Shown: positions 57,490-64,000 of the stretch, one piece after another
Layout: each line of letters begins with the position of its first letter
Numbering within the stretch: the stretch's first letter is position 1
Assembly (NCBI GenBank): GCA_948474755.1
Contig: CAOLHI010001484.1
Coordinates: forward strand, 558,001 to 622,000
Source: Ctenosaura bakeri
Lineage: Eukaryota; Chordata; Lepidosauria; Squamata; Iguanidae
DNA length: 64,000 nt
Direction of reading: 5' to 3'
Position numbers and translations under genes: made by a program
The notes under the pieces: model-generated
Seen by the model: the letters and a program-made list of their open reading frames with translations, nothing else
Databases searched by the model: none
Told to the model about the DNA's origin: nothing

Positions 57490-58850
57490 TTATATGCACT
57501 GACTACAAAACGTACTAGTATATATAAAATTACATTGTTATGGTTGCTATTCTGTTCTTTTTCTCAAATGGTCCCAATTTTGGCAAATGGTAATGCTTAC
57601 ACAGGCACTCTCACTTCCTTTGCATTTTCTTCTCTCCTTGCTAGAACCTAAATTTAGCAGTGTATGTTTTCCCATATGTTTGGAACAGAAATTAGTTGGC
57701 TTTGTTATAAAATTCAGGGTGCATTCGTAGTCCATCTTAAATATTGTTAATGGATTAGTATTCTAATGTGTCTCATTACCTAAGAAATGCAGGCAGTGGA
57801 AAGATAGGGTACAGTAATTGTTTTCAGGATTTAAGATAGACATTCTTTAGAAAGCAATAAGCATTTGCTTTGGGAAGAACAAGGTATTCCCTTGCCATAC
57901 CTGTTCTAAACTATATTGTCTATTACTTTTTAAACTGAAGACAGCAGGTGTGGGTTTGCTGGTTCCTCCTTCTATATTCTATATGCTACCTATGCCAGGT
58001 AGATCTTTGCCCCGTTCAGCACAACAGGAAAGGTATTGAAGTAAACATGAATAGAATTGGGCTGCATAGCTAGTACCAGTGGGTACAAGTATTTATTTTA
58101 TTTGGGGACACATTCAGTCATTTATCACAAACTTGAATTCTGAAGTGGTACAGTTAAAGTTTTCAGAGTGGTGAATATTAATTTTGAGAAATAAGCATAA
58201 CAGAAACTTTTGAAGACAGCTTCTACTAATAAAGTTTTTTTTAAAAAAAACCCACTTAAATGTTAAGTATAAAATTATGAAATAAAATACTTTAATTTGA
58301 AAGCAGACAGATATTTAGAGGGACACTGCTGAGCTTACTGGCTGCGGCATTCCTCACTCTTTCAAACAATATACTATGGCTGCTTTGCAATACCTGTATT
58401 TCTGTGCACCATTAACTCACATTGTCATGGGTAAATTCAAACTGGCAATTGAAAATAAAGTTGAAGATAAGAGTGGGAACCATGCACCCCTCCAGATATT
58501 GGACTGGAGCTTCCACAACCTTATCTAGCATAGCTAATGATAAGGAATGCTTAGAATTGCAGTTCACCACCATCTGCACAGATTCCACGCTTGGTTAAAG
58601 AGGTTTATTTTTCTAATGGCAGCTGTTAACAAAGATTTGGATTTGATAAATTTGGGATGAATTTAACTAGTCTAATAGAGCAATTATTTGAAATTAAGCA
58701 ACCATCACAGTATAGTCATTCCATATAGGCTTACTTACATCACCAACATATGGCAAGCCATACGTATAGATGTAGCTTTGGGGCCATTTTTACCACATTG
58801 GTCCAGATTTCTCCTTTTGTATGTCTGCTGCAATTATTTTTGCCAATGAA
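57490..58850. other. Intergenic between CCDC112 and PGGT1B, nothing recognised
   Basis: Unique AT-rich DNA after the CCDC112 polyA site, with one decayed short dispersed repeat (58480-58600). Confidence 0.5.
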
Positions 58851-58856
58851 TAATGG

Positions 58857-59232
58857 TTAACTGCCATCAAGTTGACTTCGACTTACAGTGACCCTATGAA
58901 GTCATCCTATTCTCAACCACCCTGCTCAGGTCTTGCAAATTTAGAGGTGTGTCTTTCTTGATTGAGTCTATCCATCTGTAAAGGGGTCTTCCTCTTTTTT
59001 GCGGCCTTCCACCTTATCAAACATTACTTTCTTTCCTAATGAGTCATGTGTTCTCATGATATGGCCAAAGTACAACAGCCTCAGTTTAGTCATCTTGGCT
59101 TCTAGAGTTGAGGCTTGATTTGCTCCAGGACCCATTCATTTGTCTTTTTAGCAGGCCACAGTATCCTTAGAACTTTTGTCTAGCACCACATTTCAAAAGA
59201 GTTGATTTTCTCACTCTCAGCTTTTTTTCACT
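58857..59232 (-). mobile_element. BovB (RTE) LINE fragment
   Basis: Characteristic BovB 3' region read antisense: CTTCCTCTTTTTTGCGGCC, GTTCTCATGATATGGCCAAA, GTACAACAGCCTCAGTTTAG, GGCTTCTAGAGTTGAGG. It supports a squamate source. Confidence 0.85.
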
Positions 59233-59430
59233 GGCCAGCTTACTCATAATCAGCAAAGACAGCTGAACTAACCTATAAGGAAAATTTCAATAGGGCAATA
59301 CCTTCATAGAACCAAAACAAAGGTCACAAAATAGTGAGCAAGCTTTTACATTCTCCAGCACTCTTCAGCAGGTTTGATGTTAAATGATGTAGTGTGGTGG
59401 ATTGGGGGAGAGATAGCTGGCTTTGTGTTT

Positions 59431-60318
59431 ATAGAATCATAGAGTTGGAAGAGACCACAGGGGCCATCCAGTCCAATCCCCTGCCATGCAGAACACCCAT
59501 CAAAGCATTCCCAACAGATGGCCATCCAGCCTCTGCTTAAAAACCTCCAAAGAAAGAGACTCAACCACACTCCGAGGCAGCACACTCCACTGCTGGACAG
59601 CTCTGACTGTCAGGAAGTTCTTCCTGAGGTTCAGGTGGAATCTCCTTTCCTGCAGCTTGAATCCATTGCTCCTTGTCCCAGTCACTGGAGCAGCAGAAAA
59701 CAAGCCCGCTCCCTCCTCAACATGACATCCCTTCAAATATTTAAACATGGTATCATGTCCCCTCTTAACCTTCTCTTCTGCAGACTAAATATCCCCAGCT
59801 CCCTAAGGCACTCCTCATAGGGCATGGCTTCCAGACCCTTCACCCTTTTGGTCACCTTCCTCTGGATATGCTCCAGCTTGTTGATATCCTTCTTGAATTG
59901 AGATGCCCAGAACTGGACACAGTATTCCAAATGAAGCCTAACCAATGCAGAATAGAGTGGTACCATTACCTCCCTTGATCTAGACACCATACTCCTATTG
60001 ATGCAACCAAGAATTGTGTTGGCTTTCTTGGCTGCCTCATCACACTGCTGACTCATGTTCAGCTTCTGATCTACTAAGACTCCTAGATCCCTTTCACACA
60101 TACTGTAATCCAGCCACATGTCCCCCATCCTATATTTGTGGATTCCATTTTTTCTGCCTAAGTGCAGGACCTTAAATTTGTCTCTATTGAAATTCATTTT
60201 GTTAGCTTTGGCCCAGCTCTCCAATCTGTCAAGATCATTTTGAATTTTGATCCTGTCCTCTGGCATATTAGCAACCCCATCCAATTTGGTGTCATCTGCA
60301 AATCTGATCAGCATGCAT
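59431..60318 (-). mobile_element. CR1 LINE, 5'-truncated, reverse-transcriptase C-terminus readable
   Basis: The minus strand encodes FADDTKLDGVANMPEDRIK, WAKANKMNFNRDKFKVLHLG, RDLGVLVDQKLN and LEYCVQFWAS, the end of CR1 ORF2 after the FADD active site. It then has the CR1 3' UTR and the terminal repeat TTCTATGATTCTA. The frame is open for 193 codons, then broken, so this is a fairly young but inactive copy. Confidence 0.92.
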
Positions 60319-60439
60319 AAACCAATGTCATCACTGATCAGTCATAACATGGCATGTAAATAGGGCGGTCATGTGCCTTTTGTATTGGGCAGGACACATT
60401 TTCATAGTATCTTTCATTTCTGTGGTTCCCAAACTGTAA

Positions 60440-60560
60440 CGCTCCTTAAATGCAGCACAATTACAGCACTTTGGTTCCAATTCATCTGTCATGGTTCCTG
60501 GCTAAGGAATCCTGAGATTTTAGTTTCATGAAGTAGTTAAGACTGTTCTGCCAGAGAACT
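60440..60560. mobile_element. Older palindromic MITE family, fragment
   Basis: GCACAATTACAGCACTTTGG and GAATCCTGAGATTTTAG. Confidence 0.45.
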
Positions 60561-60676
60561 CTCCTGCTTCCCTAACATTGGCTCTGTTGTTGTGGCTTTG
60601 GGGAGTTGAAACCTCGAGCATCTAAAAGACCCAAGGCTGCGAACCCCCGTCCTCGCTGAAAGGCTTACCAGTCCAA

Positions 60677-61079
60677 GGGCTTTTCCGCATTACACTGTTA
60701 TACTGCTGTTATTCCACTATCAACATCCTGTGGAATCCTGGGGTTTGTGATTTACTGAGGCTGAAGAATTCTGGCTGAGAATTCTCAATGCCCCTCCCTA
60801 AACTGCAAGCCCCAGGATTCCATAGGATGTTGAAGTGGAATAATAGCATTATAAGGCCATTTCCGCACTACAGTGTTAAACTGCTGCTATTCCACTTTCA
60901 ACGCCCTGTGGAATTCTGGGGTTTGTAGTTGACTGAGACCAAAGAGCTCTTTGGCTGGGAATTTGAAGTGCCCTTCCCTAAACTACAAACCCCAGAATTC
61001 CATAGGCGGTTGATAGTGGAATAGCAGCACTTTAACACTGTAGTGCGAAAACGGTGTAAGAGTGTAGTGCAGAAGGGCC
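60677..61079. mobile_element. Palindromic MITE (longer-centre variant), split by a second copy
   Basis: Left part 60677-60854, right terminal part 61057-61079 (GTGTAGTGCAGAAGGGCC). A younger copy sits between them. The flanking direct repeat is CCAA. Its centre contains GAGGCTGAAGAATTCTGG, absent from the short variant. Confidence 0.82.
60855..61056. mobile_element. Palindromic MITE nested inside another copy
   Basis: Starts GGCCATTTCCGCACTACAG and ends CTGTAGTGCG plus nine bases. Flanked by TAA (60852-60854 and 61057-61059). Removing it with one TAA rejoins the outer element correctly. Confidence 0.85.
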
Positions 61080-61267
61080 CCAAGTCTGATTTTAAAGCCA
61101 CAAGAAGCATACAAAGGTATAAGCGACTTTAAGTTGTCTGCCCATCTAGCACTGGGAGAGCAGCTTCGGCTGGTACACAAGTTACCCGAATACAGCCTTC
61201 TCTTCTGAGGAGGGACGCTGCAGTTCCATTAGAAAAAAAAAAAAATCTAATATTGCATTGGTAGGCA

Positions 61268-61320
61268 ATATATATATATAAAAATATATATATATATATA
61301 AATATATTATATATATATAA

Positions 61321-61355
<35 letters not shown>
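61268..61355. repeat. (TA)n-rich microsatellite
   Basis: About 85 bp of TA/AAATATA repeats ending in (CA)n, about 510 bp upstream of the PGGT1B ATG. Confidence 0.9.
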
Positions 61356-61790
61356 GGCAAACTGATATGCCTGTGTGGGAGCAGCCTTTCTACGGCAGAA
61401 TTTTCTTTCTTTAAGGACCAATTTAGCGGGATAATCGGGACAGGCAGCCTGTGAACCTCCCAAGGTGTAGACTGCAACTCCCATCAGGCCCAGCCAAGCG
61501 CAGGAAACGGTCTTCTCGGGCGATGGGAGTCGTCTCTTCGGTAGCCCCTGAAGGAAGCGATCTCTTATATTCAAAGAAAAAGAGACCGTTGTAACGAAGG
61601 CACTCCGGAAACCGTTGCAGCTCCTCTCTTCCGACCGACCCGCGCCCGCGAGAAGCTCCCTCAGCGGAGAGTGGAAAGAGTTTCGCAATCCCTTCAGGAT
61701 GGCCCGCTTAAGCCGCAGGAGGGGCGGGGCTCAGCGCGCTTCCCTTTCCCCGCCCACCGAAGGCGAGCCTACCAGAGCCGCTCTCATTAG

Positions 61791-62447
<657 letters not shown>

Positions 62448-62494
62448 TAATCCTAGTGACTCCAACCAGGCTTCGGTTCGGCGGCACAGTCTGA

Positions 62495-62674
62495 GGCCAT
62501 TTCCGCACTAGGCTGTTATAGCGGGATGATTCCACTTTCAACACCCTCTGGAATCCTGGGGTTTGCAGTTTCGGGAGGGGCCGGCCGGCCCCTCCCGAAA
62601 CTGCAAACCCCAGGGTTCCAGAGGGTGTTGAAAGTGGAATCATCCCGCTATAACAGCCTAGTGCGGAAATGGCC
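62495..62674. mobile_element. Palindromic MITE, youngest copy (about 90-bp arms)
   Basis: Starts GGCCATTTCCGCACTAGG and ends with its reverse complement. The arms meet at GGCCGGCC and differ at one position (GGAATCC against GGAACCC). Flanked by the 3-bp direct repeat TGA (62492-62494 and 62675-62677). It lies 478 bp after PGGT1B exon 1. No protein is encoded; open frames on both strands mirror each other. Confidence 0.92.
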
Positions 62675-63171
62675 TGAGCATCCTCGATTGCTACGGAGAC
62701 GTTCTCGTCTGCTTTTCGCTTGACCCGTCCGTTACGGTTCGTGCCCGGGAGCCTGGCCGGCCGCCCGGTGGAAATGACTGCAGGGATTTCGCCGGTCAGG
62801 CGTCGATTGTTTGGACACTCAGACGCCCGGGGGTGAAACTTTGTGATTCTTTATTTAAGGCCAAATGTGATTCTTTATTTAAGGCCAAAGACCCCAGGGG
62901 TTTATCCTAGGCCACGTGGTCAGGTCACCTGGGTGCCATAGCCGTGCGTTTAAGTAATGGAATAAAGAAAGGGTATAGAAATATGTGGCCCAGGGACCAT
63001 ACATAGTGCAAGACCATTTTTGCAAGGTTTTGCGCTCTCAGAGTCAACCCCAGCCTAATTTCTTGCGGGGGGAAAAAAAGAAGAATCTTATCTTCAGAAA
63101 CCTGTAAGGTGTGTGCGTTTCCTTTGCGGGGGAAAAAAGCTGGCATACCACTGCGTCTTGTTTTAGTTGAA

Positions 63172-63265
63172 GACCCTTTCACACTACACAATTACAGCAC
63201 CTTGATTCCACTTTGACTGCCAAGACAACATTCTGTGGAATCCTGAGTTCTGCAGGGAATCAGCC
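63172..63265. mobile_element. Older palindromic MITE family, left half
   Basis: ACCCTTTCACACTACACAAT and TACAGCACCTTGATTCCAC, then ATTCTGTGGAATCCTGAG. Confidence 0.5.
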
Positions 63266-63777
63266 CCAAAGACAGGCACCACTCTCCCTCCCTCCTGTAG
63301 CCAGCCGTAAGTTTAGCAGTGCACCCTTTGTCCGGATGTTGAGTTAGTATCGCACAAGTTCTTCCCTTGTGTGGCTTCTTGACCCAAATGGAGTTTCAGG
63401 GATGCAAGGGGTGAGTGCTGCGGGACAGCTCCTGGTCAAAAGCAGCTTCATGAATCGAGGAATGTGGATAATTTCTGTTTTCTTAGTGCTTTGTTTTTAA
63501 AATTAGATTTAGTCAAAGGACTCACAGGGAAGGCTTAAGAAGCAACTGCTAACCAAAAGATAAGTACAGAGCTCTCTGTTTCACTTTCTTAAGCAAGTAC
63601 AGATCCTTTTTAACCTTTCCCTGAGCAGCCTCTAGGCCTGCAGGTCACACTTTATCATCCTGTGCTAGTTGGGTCTCCTGAGAGCCTGAGTCCAGGCAGT
63701 TGAAAGAACCAAGGTTGAAAGAGGGTGCCTGTAAGTTTCAGCATGGAGCGAGGTAGCTGCAGTTTCACCTCTACTTT

Positions 63778-64000
63778 CATAGAATCATAGAAATCTAGAG
63801 TTGGAAGAGACCCCAGGGGCCATCCAGTCCAACCCCCTGCCATGAGAAACACCCTCAAAGCAATCCCAACAGATGGCCATCAAGCCTCTGCTTAAAAACC
63901 TCCAAGGAAGGAGACTCCACTACACTCCAAGGCAGCAGATTCCACTGCCGGACAGCCCTGACTGTCAGGAAGTTCTTCCTGAGGTTCAGGTGGAATCTCC
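63778..64000 (-). mobile_element. CR1 LINE 3' end, runs off the window
   Basis: CATAGAATCATAGAAATC, then CCATCCAGTCCAACCCCCTG and GACTGTCAGGAAGTTCTTCC, the same 3' region as the other CR1 copies. Confidence 0.88.

Noticed and set aside
61182..61688. 168-codon minus-strand frame near PGGT1B
   Set aside because: Runs through the TA microsatellite (Tyr/Ile repeats) and the promoter; not a gene.

Overview
This is vertebrate nuclear DNA, most likely from a squamate reptile. The basis is the mix of interspersed repeats: tRNA-derived SINEs whose 3' end resembles BovB and finishes in (ACA)n, a BovB LINE fragment, CR1, L2 and L1 LINE fragments, and many palindromic DNA transposons. No bacterial, phage or plasmid features are present. 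I cannot name the species.

Two protein-coding genes lie head to tail on the + strand. CCDC112 is complete: ten coding exons between 38067 and 57322 join in frame, with canonical GT/AG junctions, into a 500-residue coiled-coil protein. It has a CpG-rich promoter and an AATAAA signal at 57467. PGGT1B, the beta subunit of protein geranylgeranyltransferase I, is represented only by its first coding exon (61866-62017) and CpG-rich promoter; the rest lies beyond the right edge. The same two genes are neighbours, in the same relative orientation, in human 5q22-q23 (from memory).

Positions 1-37700 look intergenic. I find no exon there. The stretch holds SINEs, CR1/L2/L1 pieces, two well-defined LTR-type insertions, pogo/Tigger-like elements and palindromic MITEs, separated by unique AT-rich DNA, some of which may be conserved non-coding sequence. 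CCDC112 introns carry L2, SINE, MITE, solo-LTR and Tc1-like insertions. The 4.5 kb between the genes holds a BovB fragment, a CR1 fragment with a readable reverse-transcriptase C-terminus, two nested palindromic MITEs and a long AT microsatellite.

The most striking feature is a family of palindromes of about 150-200 bp, with ends GGCCATTTCCGCACTAG and, in most copies, 3-bp target duplications (TCA, CTA, CCA, CCA, TGA, TAA). One copy (62495-62674) has a single arm mismatch. Copies flank CCDC112 exon 1 closely on both sides and another follows PGGT1B exon 1. Two longer, GC-richer elements (12213-12688 and 45134-45527) share the terminal motif and probably belong to the same wider group. Two solo LTRs of one family (22984-23833 and 54326-55223), in opposite orientation, each have exact 4-bp target duplications and each interrupt an older repeat. 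I found no convincing new protein-based system; the novelty here is in mobile-element structure and promoter architecture.
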